Part shown: piece after piece, positions 15,416-23,479 of the stretch | How positions within the stretch are numbered: position 1 is the stretch's first letter | How the letters are laid out: the number at the start of each line of letters is the position of its first letter | Assembly: GCA_022790685.1 (NCBI GenBank) | Contig: JAAVXQ010000115.1 | Span: forward strand, 1-32,936 | From: Clostridia bacterium | GTDB lineage: Bacteria; Bacillota; Clostridia; TANB77; CAG-508 | Direction of reading: 5' to 3' | Length of the DNA stretch: 32,936 bases | Translations under genes and position numbers: made by a program | Notes under the pieces: generated by a model | What the model saw: only the letters and a program-made list of their open reading frames with translations | Databases searched by the model: none | What the model was told of the DNA's origin: nothing

Positions 15416-16772
15416 ATGTTAGAAAAAGATAATGAGCTATTGAATAGAATAAAATTAAATATTGCAGTAGAAAATTTAAAAGAAGAATTAGCAAAAGAGC
15501 ATTTAGAAAAAAATATTCTCCGGAAATAAAGTAGGAGGAATGTTAGAATTGAAGAAAAAAGTAATAGGATTTGTTTGCATATGTTTTATAATATTTTCAG
15601 GAGTGTGTGTTGGTGCAAATTATGAAAAAATCATGGAAAAATTTGAAAGAGGTTTGGGTAATGGCATAGATAAGGCTGTAGATAATGGATATATACAAAC
15701 TCCAAATATGAATTATATAGAATCAGAAGCTGTAACTTCGAATGAAAATTCAGGAGTTGTTATAGAGGGAGTAAAGATAGATACTAAGATAAAAGATTTT
15801 TTGATGGATGATTTAAATATAAGTACACAATTTGAAATTAAAATAAATGAAGATATAGATAGTGTTATAAATTTAAATAATTTAAAAAGTATAGATTTAA
15901 AAGATTTAATTGTAACTGATGAAAATAAAAAAATATTATTTTGTATGGACAGACAAATATTTGAAGAATATTGTAAAGAAAATAATTTATCATATGAATT
16001 TACAGAATTTAATGAAAATGTATATAATTGTGGATTAAATAATTTTATACAGAGAAAAGATACAAAAAATTCTGTAATAGATTTTCAATACAATATGTAT
16101 ACTGATGGTGAATCTTTTCCAAATAGTAAAACTTTATATTTTAAATTCACAAAATTAATTTTAACAGAACAAAATAAAGAAGGCGAAACTGATATTGATT
16201 TAAGAAATAAAGCTATTATTAAAGGGGATTGGGAAATAAAAGTAGATGTACCAAGAAAAATGTATGAAAGGACAAGCATAAATTACAAAGTATTAAATAT
16301 AGATAATAAAGATTTTGAAGTTTACAATGCAAAAGTATCTGATACTGGTTTTGAGATTGGAGTTGTTATATCTAATATAAAGAAACCAGAAAATTTTCCA
16401 AAAGAAAAAATGGAAAAAATCTTTACAATAAATGAAGATTATGAAAGTGGAAAAATATCAGAAGAAGAAGCACAAAGTTTAAAGCAAGAATATGCAGAGT
16501 GGATTGATAGATGGAATCCAATTGCTATTACTGATTATGCGTTTGTAAGTAACGAAGAAGTCAAATCATCTTATGTTGAAAATTCAAAAGGAGAAAAATT
16601 TTATTGTACTTTAAGTCCAGGAAGAAGAGCAAATATGGAATGGTTAGAAGGAGATAAATATGATTTTTATGAAACTTTTGGACTTACAAAATATGATATG
16701 ACTGATAAAATTAAAGTAGTATTATTTTATTACAATACTACTGTTGTGATAGAATTTCAAAAAAATAATTAA
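15416..16772 (+). CDS. DUF4179-type membrane anti-sigma partner, +1 shift at CGG 15521
   Basis: 451 residues after skipping C15521. The first frame codes a 35-residue cytoplasmic part (LLNRIKLNIAVENLKEELAK), the kind of short helical region that binds ECF sigma factors. CGG and then AAA TAA would end it. The shift restores GNKVGGMLELKKK, a transmembrane helix (VIGFVCICFIIFSGVCVG) and a long extracellular part beginning with GLGNGIDKAVDNGYIQ, the signature of DUF4179 proteins. Start is ATG 15416 after AAGGAGG. An internal ATG at 15540 lies only two bases after AGGAGG, too near for good re-initiation. The gene is co-transcribed with the sigma gene and has its own terminator. Confidence 0.78.
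15521..15523 (+). other. CGG recoding site 6 (anti-sigma gene)
   Basis: Context AAT ATT CTC C|GGA AAT AAA. Codon 36 is CGG; skipping the C gives GGA. Frame zero is CGG AAA TAA. It lies just between the sigma-binding part and the membrane helix. The upstream codon is CTC. Confidence 0.72.
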
Positions 16773-16781
16773 AATATTTAT

Positions 16782-16813
16782 AAAATATGCTTTAGAAATA
16801 AAGCATATTTTTT
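16782..16813 (+). terminator. Terminator of the sigma/anti-sigma operon
   Basis: Perfect 13-bp stem AAAATATGCTTTA / TAAAGCATATTTT around GAAA, ending in a T run. Confidence 0.9.
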
Positions 16814-16825
16814 GCTTAAAACCTA

Positions 16826-16854
16826 TTGACTGCATGAATTCCTTATGGTAATAT
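16826..16854 (+). promoter_or_regulatory. Sigma-A-type promoter for the AlkD-like gene
   Basis: TTGACT (16826-16831), a 17-nt spacer and TAATAT (16849-16854), just after the preceding terminator and about 70 nt before the start. Confidence 0.7.
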
Positions 16855-16927
16855 ACAAACATAAGTTTCTTGTTTTAAAAATTCACATTTATTTAATAAA
16901 ATAGAAATATAATAGGAGAAATTTGAT

Positions 16928-17620
16928 ATGGTAAATGATATAAGAAATAGATTATTAGAACTTTCAGATGAGAAATATAGAGACTTTAATAAAAAGCTAT
17001 GCCCAGATACTGAAAGAGAGATGCTTGGTATAAGAGTTCCAGTTTTAAGAAAATTTGCTAAAGAAATTGTAAAAGAGAATAATTGGGAAAAATTTGTAAA
17101 AAATGATAAAGTAAAATACTTTGAAGAAGTGTTATTACAAGGTTTAATAATTGGATATAGTAAAATTACTTTTAAAGAAAAATTAGAATATATAAAAATA
17201 TTTGTACCAAGAATAGATAGTTGGGCGATTTCTGATACTTTTGTACCAACTCTTAAAATAAAGCAAAAAGAATTAGAAGAATATTGGAAATTTATTTTAT
17301 TATATACTAAATCAAAAAAAGAATATGAAGTTAGATTTAGTATAATATCAATGTTAGATTATTTTATAACAGAAGAATATGTAGATGAGGTAATAAAAAA
17401 TCTAGATAAAATAAATCACGAAGGGTATTATGTAAAAATGGGAGTAGCTTGGACTTTGGCTGAAATAGGTATAAAGTTTAATAATAAAGCTATGAAATAT
17501 TTAGAGGGTAAAAATAATTTAGATAAATTCACTTTTAATAAAACCTTGCAAAAGATGATAGAGTCTTATAGAATATCAGATTCACAAAAGGATATTTTAA
17601 GGAAAATGAAAAGAAAATAA
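16928..17620 (+). CDS. AlkD-like DNA glycosylase (HEAT-repeat alkylation repair)
   Basis: Removes alkylated bases such as N3- and N7-alkylpurines. 230 residues, nearly all helical, with the family feature EREMLGIRVPVLRKFAKEI near the N-terminus. The DNA-binding and catalytic set of Bacillus AlkD can be aligned: Trp99 and Asp103 in DSWAISD, Arg136 in YEVRFSI, and Trp175 in VAWTLAE. Trp-to-Asp and Arg-to-Trp spacings equal those in B. cereus AlkD. The start follows AGGAGAAATTTGAT. It begins a new transcription unit and is probably read together with the next gene 47 nt on. Confidence 0.88.
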   Translation: MVNDIRNRLLELSDEKYRDFNKKLCPDTEREMLGIRVPVLRKFAKEIVKENNWEKFVKNDKVKYFEEVLLQGLIIGYSKITFKEKLEYIKIFVPRIDSWAISDTFVPTLKIKQKELEEYWKFILLYTKSKKEYEVRFSIISMLDYFITEEYVDEVIKNLDKINHEGYYVKMGVAWTLAEIGIKFNNKAMKYLEGKNNLDKFTFNKTLQKMIESYRISDSQKDILRKMKRK

Positions 17621-17628
17621 AACTTAAG

Positions 17629-17670
17629 AAAGGAGAATTTCAATATTAATATTGAAATTAAAATAATATG
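17629..17670 (+). promoter_or_regulatory. Ribosome site separated from its start codon by a perfect hairpin
   Basis: AAAGGAG (17629-17635) is followed at once by a 24-nt perfect palindrome (arms AATTTCAATATT and AATATTGAAATT, 17636-17659), then 8 nt and ATG 17668. The linear distance is 32 nt; if the palindrome folds, the effective spacing is about 8 nt. A TAA at 17659-17661 in the gene's frame rules out an earlier start. Confidence 0.6.
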
Positions 17671-18756
17671 ATTATATATAGCATTCCAGTTTATATATTA
17701 ATATTTTTTATATACTCATTTGCTGGTTGGTTTATGGAATCAGTAGGGGGAATATTTAAAGAAAAAAGATTTATAAATAGAGGTTTTCTTATAGGTCCAT
17801 ATTGCCCAGTATATGGGTTTGGAGTTGTATTAATAACAATACTACTTCAAAAATATACAAATGATGTAATAGTACTATTTTTCTTAGCTATTTTGATATG
17901 TGGAACTTTAGAGTATGCTACTAGCTATTTTATGGAAAAATTTTTTAATGCAAGATGGTGGGATTATTCTAAAAATAAATTTAATATAAATGGAAGAATA
18001 TGTTTAGAAACTTTATTACCCTTTGGTATTGCAGGAAGTTTAATTATTTGTGTAGTAAATCCATTTATAATAAAGTATGTAAATATGATACCAGAAAATA
18101 TTGTAAGCATTATATCTTATGGTTTATTAGGAATTTTTATCCTAGATTCAGTAGTATCTTTTATTATAATAAATGGATTTAAAAATGAAACTTATGCAGA
18201 GGGGGATAATACTGAAGAAATGTCTAATAAGGTAAAAGAAGTGGCTGGAGAAATAACAGATAAGGTAATTGATAAAACAGAAAGGTTGGCCGATAAAGTT
18301 ATAGATAAAACAGAAGATGTACTTATGAAAGCAAGTTCAGATGTAATAGTATTTAGTAGAAGACTAAAGGTGCGAGGATTAAAATTTGAAAGAAGAATTC
18401 ATAAATATACAAGTAAGAAAATGTCAAAAGTTCTTAAATACGATCCAAGTATTTTTACAAAAAAACTTAAAGACAATAAAAAATTATTAGAAATGAAAAT
18501 TAGAGAAGGAAAACTAGAACTAGACTATAGAATTAAAGACACTAAAAATGTAGTAAATAATATTATTAAAGAAAGCAAGAATACTTTAAATGAAAAAGTA
18601 GAAAATTTTAAAATTTCTTCAGAAGAATTTACTAAACAAATAAAAAGTAAAGTAATGAAAAAATCAATTTTTCATAGAAGATTATTAGATGCTTTTCCTA
18701 ACTTAAAAGCAAATGTAATAATAAAAGAAAAAGATAAAACTAAAAAAGAAAAATAA
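17668..18756 (+). CDS. CmpB-type ABC transporter permease-like membrane protein with coiled tail
   Basis: 362 residues. Residues 1-170 hold about five transmembrane helices and the motifs of the putative ABC transporter type IV (CmpB) family: SFAGWFMESVGGIFKEKRFINRGFL, GPYCPVYGFG, ATSYFMEKFFNARWWDYS and NGRICLETLLPFG. The rest, about 180-362, is strongly charged (Lys/Glu/Asp) with heptad-like repeats such as KVIDKTERLADKVIDKTED, probably a cytoplasmic coiled coil. No ATPase partner is next to it, and the transport role of the family is not proven. The start is decided by a stop at 17659 and by the hairpin-bridged ribosome site described separately. The tail is longer than in the basic family form. 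Confidence 0.78.
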   Translation: MIIYSIPVYILIFFIYSFAGWFMESVGGIFKEKRFINRGFLIGPYCPVYGFGVVLITILLQKYTNDVIVLFFLAILICGTLEYATSYFMEKFFNARWWDYSKNKFNINGRICLETLLPFGIAGSLIICVVNPFIIKYVNMIPENIVSIISYGLLGIFILDSVVSFIIINGFKNETYAEGDNTEEMSNKVKEVAGEITDKVIDKTERLADKVIDKTEDVLMKASSDVIVFSRRLKVRGLKFERRIHKYTSKKMSKVLKYDPSIFTKKLKDNKKLLEMKIREGKLELDYRIKDTKNVVNNIIKESKNTLNEKVENFKISSEEFTKQIKSKVMKKSIFHRRLLDAFPNLKANVIIKEKDKTKKEK

Positions 18757-18916
18757 AATTTTCTATAACTTATATTCTTAAGAAATTTAGTACTTCTGTA
18801 CATGAATTTTCTAAATATAAAATTGTAATTTTTTACTTTAAATCACTATTTTACTATGAAAAGATAAATAATTGTGATATATTAAAATATATCTATTAAA
18901 TATAGGAGGGAATAAT

Positions 18917-19357
18917 ATGTTAAAAGAAAGATTGATGGAAGATTTAAAAACGTCCATGAGAGAAAAAAACGAAATAAGAAAAAATACTGTACAAATGGTT
19001 AGAGCAGCTATTTTACAAATAGAGAAAGATAAAGCAATAGAAGTTCAAGATGAAAAAATAATAGAAATAATTGCCAAAGAGGTAAAATCTAAAAAAGATG
19101 CTTTAGAAGATTTTAAAAAAGCAGAAAGAGAAGATTTAATAGAGCAAACAAATCAAGAAATTTCTATACTTCAAGAATATTTGCCAAAACAATTAAGTTA
19201 TGAAGAGCTAAAAGAAAAAATATCTAATATAATATCACAAGTTGGTGCAACTTCAATAAAAGATATGGGAACTGTTATGAAAGAAGCTAAAGCGCAAATA
19301 GGTGCTAGTGCAGATGGAAAAACAATTAATGAAGTTGTAAAAGAACTTTTAAATTAA
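18917..19357 (+). CDS. yqeY: GatB/YqeY domain protein
   Basis: 146 residues, the usual single-domain size. Typical stretches are LKERLMEDLKTSMREKNEIRKNT, EIIAKEVKSKKDALEDFKKA, LQEYLPKQLSYEEL and GTVMKEAKAQIGASADGKTINEVVKELL. The domain is shared with the tRNA-binding tail of GatB (amidotransferase), which suggests RNA or tRNA binding, but the free-standing protein has no settled function. Start ATG follows AGGAGGG. The 160-nt region before it is AT-rich and shows a weak GTAC-containing hairpin but no firm promoter. An ABC-F gene follows 23 nt later, probably co-transcribed. Confidence 0.9.
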   Translation: MLKERLMEDLKTSMREKNEIRKNTVQMVRAAILQIEKDKAIEVQDEKIIEIIAKEVKSKKDALEDFKKAEREDLIEQTNQEISILQEYLPKQLSYEELKEKISNIISQVGATSIKDMGTVMKEAKAQIGASADGKTINEVVKELLN

Positions 19358-19380
19358 AAAATTAATTTTGGTAAAATACA

Positions 19381-21288
19381 ATGAATTATAAAATAACTAA
19401 TGGTTCTGTAACATATGGTGCGGAGACAATTTTAGAGCAAATAGATTTTGAAGTAAAAGATAAACAAAAGATTGCAATTGTAGGTAGAAATGGTTGTGGT
19501 AAGTCAACACTTTTAAAAGCTCTTACAGATAATGAAATTTTATCAGAAGGAATTGGAGAAGAAAAATTTAATATTTATAAAGAAGGAACTATTAATTTTG
19601 GATATTTAAAACAAATAGATTTTGAAGATGAAAATATTACAATGCTAGAAGAAATATTAAAAGTATATAGTAATATTATTATGCTGGAAAAGAAAATGGA
19701 AGATCTAGTATTAAAAATGCAAATAGATAGTGATTTTGGAAGAGTAGAAGATGCAAAAGATTTTGCAAAAATACAAGAAAGATATGAATTTTTAGGTGGA
19801 TATTTATATAAAAAAGAATATGAAACAGCTATAAGTAAATTTGGTTTTAAAAATGAAGATAAAACTAAAAAGCTGAGTGAATTTTCTGGGGGACAAAGAA
19901 CAAAAATTGCTTTTATAAAACTTTTGCTTAGTAAACCAGACATATTACTTCTAGACGAACCTACTAATCATTTAGATATTGTTACTATAGAATGGCTGGA
20001 AAGTTATTTGAAAAATTATTCAAAAGCAGTAGTAATAGTTTCTCATGACAGGATGTTTTTAAATAAAATTGTAGATGTAGTTTATGAAATTGAATATGGA
20101 GGAATTACAAAATATTCTGGAAATTATGATTTTTTTGAAAAACAAAAAAGAATAAATTATGAAAAACAACTTAAGGATTATGAGTTTCAACAAAAAGAAA
20201 TTAAAAGACTGCAAGCAATATGTGATAGATTTAAATATAAGCCATCAAAAGCAAAAATGGCAATGTCTAAATTAAAACAAATTGAAAGAATGGTAAAGCT
20301 AGAAGAACCAAACAGATATGATTTAAGAACATTTAAAACTAATTTCAAACCTAATAAACAAACTGGAAATTTTGTTTTAAAAGCAGATTCTTTGGAAATT
20401 GGATATAAAAATGTTATTTCAAAGGTAGACTTTGAGATCTATAAAGGACAAAGACTAGGAATTATAGGTGCAAATGGAACTGGAAAATCTACATTGTTAA
20501 AAACTATAGTAGGAAAATTACCAGCAATAAAAGGAAACATAGAATTTGGAACAAATGTAGAAATAGGATATTTTGATCAACAAATGGCAGAACTAAATTT
20601 AGATAAAACAATATATGATGATTTTTATGACGAATTTCCTAAAGCAACTGTTACAGAAGTTAGAAATTCTTTAGCTGCTTTTATGTTTTATGGTGAAGAT
20701 GTGTTTAAGAAAGTAAATATGCTTTCTGGAGGAGAAAAAGTAAGGCTAGCCTTGTGCAAGATACTAAAAAAAGGACCGAATTTTTTAATTTTAGATGAGC
20801 CAACTAATCATATGGATATTATAGGAAAAGAAAGCTTAGAAAATTTACTTAAAGAATATGAAGGAACAATTATATTTGTATCACATGATAGATTTTTTAT
20901 AAAAAAAGTTTCTGATTCGATTTTAGCTTTTGAGAATAATAAAGTAACCTTTTATAGATATGGATATGAAGAATATCTTGAAAAAAGAGAAACTCTATTA
21001 GAAGAAAGAAAAAATGAAATTTCAGAAAAGAAACCATTAAAAACTTATAGCAATCCATTAAAAGAAAAATCAAGATTAGAAAGACTTTTAAAAAAAGCTG
21101 AAGATGATATAACAGCAAAAGAAAACAAGGTATTTGAATATAAAAAGGCGTTAACAAAAGAAGAAATATATTCTGATTATATAAAGGTAACTGAAATACA
21201 GACAGAAATTGAGCAACTAAATAAACAAATAGAAAATGATATTTTAAAATGGGAACAAATACAAGATGAGATTAATAATATAAACTAA
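19381..21288 (+). CDS. ABC-F family ribosome-associated ATPase
   Basis: 635 residues with two ATP-binding cassettes and no membrane part. Cassette 1: Walker A GRNGCGKST (35-43), signature FSGGQ (168-172), Walker B LLLDEPTNHLD (189-199). The linker between cassettes (about 245-320) is a Lys-rich helical pair that reaches into the ribosome in this family. Cassette 2: Walker A GANGTGKST (363-371), signature LSGGE (448-452), Walker B LILDEPTNHMD. A coiled-coil C-terminal extension occupies about 560-635, as in Uup/YdiF-type members. These proteins act at the ribosomal E site on stalled or drug-bound ribosomes. The ribosome site is poor (GGTAAAATACA), suggesting coupling to yqeY. Antibiotic resistance cannot be inferred. 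Confidence 0.9.
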   Translation: MNYKITNGSVTYGAETILEQIDFEVKDKQKIAIVGRNGCGKSTLLKALTDNEILSEGIGEEKFNIYKEGTINFGYLKQIDFEDENITMLEEILKVYSNIIMLEKKMEDLVLKMQIDSDFGRVEDAKDFAKIQERYEFLGGYLYKKEYETAISKFGFKNEDKTKKLSEFSGGQRTKIAFIKLLLSKPDILLLDEPTNHLDIVTIEWLESYLKNYSKAVVIVSHDRMFLNKIVDVVYEIEYGGITKYSGNYDFFEKQKRINYEKQLKDYEFQQKEIKRLQAICDRFKYKPSKAKMAMSKLKQIERMVKLEEPNRYDLRTFKTNFKPNKQTGNFVLKADSLEIGYKNVISKVDFEIYKGQRLGIIGANGTGKSTLLKTIVGKLPAIKGNIEFGTNVEIGYFDQQMAELNLDKTIYDDFYDEFPKATVTEVRNSLAAFMFYGEDVFKKVNMLSGGEKVRLALCKILKKGPNFLILDEPTNHMDIIGKESLENLLKEYEGTIIFVSHDRFFIKKVSDSILAFENNKVTFYRYGYEEYLEKRETLLEERKNEISEKKPLKTYSNPLKEKSRLERLLKKAEDDITAKENKVFEYKKALTKEEIYSDYIKVTEIQTEIEQLNKQIENDILKWEQIQDEINNIN

Positions 21289-21290
21289 TA

Positions 21291-21319
21291 TTGAAAAAAA
21301 TTAAGCTTTATGTTATATT
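21291..21319 (+). promoter_or_regulatory. Promoter for the acidic Cys/His protein
   Basis: TTGAAA (21291-21296), a 17-nt spacer and TATATT (21314-21319) with TG upstream of it. Confidence 0.65.
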
Positions 21320-21352
21320 ACATAAATAAAACGTATAGGAGGAAATTTAAAA

Positions 21353-21796
21353 TTGGAAAATTTTGCAGAAGAAGATTGTATAAGCCTTATTTGTAATGGA
21401 GAATTTGATGCATTACCAGGTTATTCAATAGGAGAACTATTTGAAGGATTTTTTGATAATATTAATTATAATGTAATAAAAGAAGATGAAATTTACGTTG
21501 ATTTTACAGGTGAAGCAACCTGTGATGAAAAACCTTGTTTAGTTTTAATAAGATTTAAGGTAGAAGATGGACTAGAAAACTTTGAAATTGTTGAAGTAAA
21601 AGTTAATGGAGAAATTTTAGTAGAAGAGGAAATATTAGATTTATTAGAAGATATAGCATATGTTGCAGGAGCAGTAATTGATGATGAGTGCGATGATGAC
21701 GATTGTGAACACTGCTCATCTCACCACCACTGTCATGACAATGATTGTGAAGACGACGAAGATTTTGACGATTATTATGAAGATGATGAAGAATAA
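21353..21796 (+). CDS. Acidic protein with Cys/His/Asp-rich tail, unknown function
   Basis: 147 residues starting with TTG, chosen because AGGAGG (21337-21342) lies 10 nt before it and no ATG fits. Residues 1-110 look like a small alpha/beta domain (VDFTGEATCDEKPCLVLIRF). Residues 110-147 are nearly all Asp, Glu, Cys and His (DDECDDDDCEHC, SSHHHCHDNDC), ending in a run of acidic residues and Tyr. The tail could bind metal ions such as zinc, nickel or iron; this is inferred from composition only. I do not recognise the family. No signal peptide is present, so it is cytosolic. It has its own promoter behind the ABC-F gene. Confidence 0.72.
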   Translation: MENFAEEDCISLICNGEFDALPGYSIGELFEGFFDNINYNVIKEDEIYVDFTGEATCDEKPCLVLIRFKVEDGLENFEIVEVKVNGEILVEEEILDLLEDIAYVAGAVIDDECDDDDCEHCSSHHHCHDNDCEDDEDFDDYYEDDEE

Positions 21797-21901
21797 AAAA
21801 ATATAAAACATTAATTTAAGAAGACCTCAAAAATATATTAGAAAATGTTCACATAAAGGAAGTTTTATAAATAATATATATAATAAAGGAGGAGAAAATT
21901 A

Positions 21902-22057
21902 ATGTTTTTTTGTAAATTTAAAAAAGTAATAGCAGGAATATGCATAGGTTTTGGTATAGGAATGCTGCTTATTTTGTTTCTTCCTCCAGTAGCTTGGCTT
22001 ACATTAATTGCTATAGCCTTAGTTATAAGTGGAATAAAAACTTTATTTAAAAAATAA
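21902..22057 (+). CDS. Small membrane protein next to spoVM
   Basis: 51 residues: a basic start (MFFCKFKKV), one or two hydrophobic segments (IAGICIGFGIGMLLILFLPP and VAWLTLIAIALVISGI) broken by PP, and a basic end (KTLFKK). It resembles small hairpin membrane proteins. A very good ribosome site, AAAGGAGGAG, lies before the ATG. It is 18 nt upstream of the SpoVM-like gene and probably co-transcribed, so a sporulation role is likely but unproven. The upstream 105 nt contain no clear vegetative promoter; a sigma-E promoter is possible but I cannot place one. Confidence 0.65.
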   Translation: MFFCKFKKVIAGICIGFGIGMLLILFLPPVAWLTLIAIALVISGIKTLFKK

Positions 22058-22075
22058 AAAGGAGGGAGAAAATAT

Positions 22076-22153
22076 ATGACAATAGTTGTAAAGAAAGTAC
22101 CTAAATTTTTAAGAGGATTTGTTAAATTTATATTTGGAATAAAAAATACATAA
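22076..22153 (+). CDS. spoVM: SpoVM-like spore coat assembly peptide
   Basis: 25 residues beginning MTIVVKKVPKFLRGFVKFIF. It lines up with the 26-residue B. subtilis SpoVM along its whole length (VKK-VPKFL-G-V-K---G, including the conserved Pro near residue 9 and Gly at the equivalent positions). SpoVM is an amphipathic helix that recognises the curved forespore membrane and anchors the coat ATPase SpoIVA. The ribosome site AAGGAGGGAG is excellent, and a strong terminator follows. The gene indicates a spore-forming host. Uncertainty comes only from the short length. Confidence 0.72.
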   Translation: MTIVVKKVPKFLRGFVKFIFGIKNT

Positions 22154-22170
22154 CAAAAATGCTTATGAAA

Positions 22171-22228
22171 AATAAAAGTGCTGGAGAAATATAAGATTTT
22201 TATATTTTTCTAACACTTTTATTTTTTT
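22171..22228 (+). terminator. Terminator after spoVM
   Basis: Long stem of 24-nt arms (AATAAAAGTGCTGGAGAAAT... against ...ATTTTTCTAACACTTTTATT) with two G-U pairs and one mismatch, then seven T. Confidence 0.85.
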
Positions 22229-22279
22229 ATAACATAAATGTAAATATTAAAACATTTTAATTAATATAAAAATAGTATG

Positions 22280-22307
22280 AAAAAAGGAATACCTTTAAAA
22301 GTATTCC
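22280..22307 (-). terminator. Terminator of rpmB
   Basis: GGAATAC / GTATTCC stem around eight bases; on the minus strand it is followed by six T. It lies 8 nt beyond the rpmB stop. Confidence 0.8.
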
Positions 22308-22315
22308 GAAATTTA

Positions 22316-22516
22316 TTAGTTAGCTCTTTGAACTTTTCCAGAACGTAAACATTTAGCACAAACTGAAACTCTTTTTGGTTCACCATTAATTAGAGTTTTT
22401 ACTGTTCTTAAATTAGGTTTTACTGTTCTAGTTGTTCTTTTACTTATATGTGAACGTGTTATACTAAGTTGTTTTCCAAATGATGTTTCTTTTCCACAAA
22501 ATGCGCATTTTGCCAT
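22316..22516 (-). CDS. rpmB: 50S ribosomal protein L28
   Basis: 66 residues starting MAKCAFCGKETSFGKQLSITRSH, with the second Cys pair in VCAKCLRSGKVQRAN, so this is a zinc-ribbon (C+) form of L28. The start at 22516 was chosen because GGAGGTG lies just upstream and the protein begins as the family does; longer reading to 22588 would enter the promoter. Monocistronic, on the minus strand, opposite to its neighbours, as is common for rpmB in clostridia. Arginine CGT is used once; no CGG. Confidence 0.95.
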   Translation of the reverse strand: MAKCAFCGKETSFGKQLSITRSHISKRTTRTVKPNLRTVKTLINGEPKRVSVCAKCLRSGKVQRAN

Positions 22517-22559
22517 ATCTAAAGCACCTCCATTTAATTTAATAAACTGACTATTAATT

Positions 22560-22588
22560 AGTCTAACATAATTTTTATAAAAAAACAA
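22560..22588 (-). promoter_or_regulatory. Promoter of rpmB
   Basis: On the minus strand TTGTTT (22588-22583), 17-nt spacer, TAGACT (22565-22560) with TG two bases upstream (extended -10). Confidence 0.65.
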
Positions 22589-22652
22589 GAGTTTTTTGTA
22601 AAAAATAAATATAAAATTTACTCTATAATATTTTTTAAAGCAAAGTCTAGTA

Positions 22653-22682
22653 TTGACTTTTAATAGTAGAGTATTGTATAAT
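22653..22682 (+). promoter_or_regulatory. Strong promoter for the 22719 gene
   Basis: TTGACT (22653-22658), 18-nt spacer and TATAAT (22677-22682), with TTG before the -10. Confidence 0.75.
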
Positions 22683-22718
22683 TAATATGTTAATTATATT
22701 TAAAGGAAAGGAGAAAAA

Positions 22719-23006
22719 ATGTTAGCTAAAATTTGGAAAAAAGTATTGCTTGCAATATGTATACTTGCATGTTTGTTTAATGTAACATCAAAATTAGTAA
22801 ATAAAAAATCTTTACAAGCTAATTTAGATAGTATTAAAGACGGAATGAGTATAAGTGATATGTTAAAGAGTTTTGAAGAAAAGGATAAATCAAATTTAGA
22901 AATAGAACGTGCGGAAAAAGAACATTTAATTACTCCTAATAATATTATAGAAGAAACAAATACTATAGAAAATGATAATGATAATGGTTATGTTATAATA
23001 TATTAA
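22719..23006 (+). CDS. Small membrane-anchored protein, unknown function
   Basis: 95 residues. After MLAKIWKK there is one hydrophobic segment (VLLAICILACLFNV, about 9-22), then a mixed-charge helical part with DSIKDGMSISDMLKSFEEKD and a Glu/Asn-rich end finishing in GYVIIY. A single-pass protein or secreted peptide precursor; no lipobox is convincing (the Cys in the segment lacks the usual context). I do not recognise it. Good promoter and ribosome site (AAAGGAGAA) support expression. It lies between the ribosomal protein genes rpmB and rpmE. Confidence 0.7.
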   Translation: MLAKIWKKVLLAICILACLFNVTSKLVNKKSLQANLDSIKDGMSISDMLKSFEEKDKSNLEIERAEKEHLITPNNIIEETNTIENDNDNGYVIIY

Positions 23007-23013
23007 AAAATAC

Positions 23014-23042
23014 TTGCATTATAAATGTAAATATGATATCAT
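23014..23042 (+). promoter_or_regulatory. Promoter candidate for rpmE
   Basis: TTGCAT (23014-23019), 17-nt spacer and TATCAT (23037-23042). Confidence 0.5.
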
Positions 23043-23084
23043 ATTTAAGATTGTTTTATAAAGATAAAGAAAGAGGTGAATTGC

Positions 23085-23282
23085 ATGAAAACAGAAATAC
23101 AACCAAATTATGTAGAGTCTAAAATAGTTTGTGCATGTGGAAATGTAATAGAAACAAATTCAACTAAACCAGAGATGAAGGTGGATGTTTGTTCAAAATG
23201 TCATCCATATTGGACAGGAAGCTTAAAGCAAAATACTACAGGTGGTAGAGCAGATAGATTTAAGAAAAAATATGGAATATAA
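23085..23282 (+). CDS. rpmE: 50S ribosomal protein L31
   Basis: 65 residues starting MKTEIQPNYVESKIVCACGN. The four cysteines Cys16, Cys18, Cys36 and Cys39 (CACGN ... CSKCHPYWTG) define the zinc-binding (C+) type. The C-terminal GGRADRFKKKYG is typical. The ATG at 23085 is preferred to an earlier in-frame TTG or ATG because it follows AAGAGGTGA at the right distance and matches the family N-terminus. A strong terminator follows. Confidence 0.95.
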   Translation: MKTEIQPNYVESKIVCACGNVIETNSTKPEMKVDVCSKCHPYWTGSLKQNTTGGRADRFKKKYGI

Positions 23283-23297
23283 TAGTATTTTATATAT

Positions 23298-23356
23298 AAA
23301 AAGTCCTAAGACTTCTTTAAAAATAATTATGTTTTAAGGAAATCTTAGGACTTTTT
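23298..23356 (+). terminator. Terminator of rpmE
   Basis: 14-bp perfect stem AAAAAGTCCTAAGA / TCTTAGGACTTTTT with a 31-nt loop that itself can pair partly. Confidence 0.85.
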
Positions 23357-23479
23357 GTTTAAGAAAGATAAATTGATTATATTTAAATACAAATAATTCA
23401 TGGAGAAAATTAATTGACTATAGGTATAATAAATGTTAGAATATTTTTTAGATATATACTAAAGTAAGGAGACAAACCT

